From an uncultured Bacteroides sp. (lineage in GTDB: Bacteria; Bacteroidota; Bacteroidia; Bacteroidales; Bacteroidaceae): DNA of 40,651 bases. This document shows, piece by piece, positions 40,470 through 40,651 of this stretch (its first letter is position 1; every line of letters starts with the position of its first letter). Position numbers and translations under genes: made by a program. Location of the stretch: assembly GCF_958445495.1 (NCBI RefSeq), contig NZ_CAUCSQ010000038.1, positions 1-40,651 of the forward strand, in the 5' to 3' direction. The notes beneath the pieces were generated by a model, which saw only the letters and a list, made by a program, of their open reading frames with translations, was not told the origin of the DNA and did not search any database.

Positions 40470-40651
40470 TCACACTCCCAAGACAATATTAGCATCAATA
40501 TTCAACTTTCGACTTATTTCACGAGCTACTTTCAAAGTAGGTTCACACTTTCCAGAAATATAATCACTAAGGCGTGAAGGACTAACACCAACTAATTGTG
40601 CAAGTGATTTTTGATTCAGTCCCATTTCGTACATACGAAGTTTAAGAACAT
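40470..40651 (-). CDS. XRE/HigA-like helix-turn-helix protein (3' part)
   Basis: The visible 60 codons, cut by the right edge, read as an XRE helix-turn-helix: MYEMGLNQKSLAQLVGVSPS, then RLSDYISGKCEPTLKVAREI and KLNIDANIVLGV before the stop. This fits the C-terminal half of HigA-type antitoxins, which bind their own promoter and neutralise a RelE/HigB-type toxin. The toxin would lie outside the window, so this is a suggestion only. After the stop another frame (VIKAGESTTKKILDTIKNIG, ending at about 40385) stays open and overlaps it, which could be an extension broken by a frameshift or chance. Confidence 0.7.
   Translation of the reverse strand, partial: VLKLRMYEMGLNQKSLAQLVGVSPSRLSDYISGKCEPTLKVAREISRKLNIDANIVLGV

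Overview
The window looks like a chromosomal segment of a gut Bacteroides (Bacteroidales). The evidence is a SusC/SusD pair, many lipoproteins with an acidic stretch right after the lipobox cysteine, -33/-7 promoters of the form TTTG-N19/20-TAnnTTTG, few Shine-Dalgarno sites, DUF2582, DUF6029 and Omp28 families, and a 7-alpha-hydroxysteroid dehydrogenase very like the B. fragilis enzyme. All calls come from reading the sequence; no database search was run.

Layout. 1-465 is a perfectly phased 15-bp minisatellite that continues beyond the left edge. 690-5000 holds housekeeping or metabolic genes (thioredoxin, nicotinate phosphoribosyltransferase pncB, a cupin, bile-acid dehydrogenase hdhA, a DUF2582 winged-helix protein). 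Among them lie three copies of one small-RNA gene (about 1152-1213 +, 2913-2981 -, 3288-3355 -). Each copy has its own promoter, a shared upstream box and its own terminator. 5281-7444 (-) is proC behind a divergent aspartokinase-like gene that has lost its ATP-binding signature. 7694-12983 holds a DUF2400 protein, an 18-bp minisatellite, a BspA-type leucine-rich-repeat lipoprotein, a TPR membrane regulator, an outer-membrane protein and a conserved hypothetical.

The main locus is 13922-31730 (+): SusC, SusD, a Calx-beta lipoprotein, a TlpA-like thioredoxin, a DUF6029 barrel, three tandem Omp28-like lipoproteins each with a CxxC motif, a large repeat lipoprotein, a DUF4988 lipoprotein and an S41 protease. 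There is no glycoside hydrolase, so this is not an ordinary polysaccharide utilization locus. The mix of redox and proteolytic genes points to a surface protein- or peptide-handling system. Upstream, two inverted 17-bp elements (16/17 identical) bracket 274 bp. The only good promoter match between them points away from susC, so this may be an invertible, phase-variable promoter now in the OFF position.

31850-40651 is AT-rich, patchy accessory DNA. It contains small lipoproteins, an M57-like metalloprotease whose HEIGH motif reads HAIGH, a membrane protein with a decayed partial duplicate, a DUF6268 / LytTR regulator / histidine kinase module, a truncated and frameshifted MobV-type relaxase, a striking 19-bp inverted repeat, a small lipoprotein and the 3' part of an XRE/HigA-like gene. 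This looks like the residue of one or more mobile elements.
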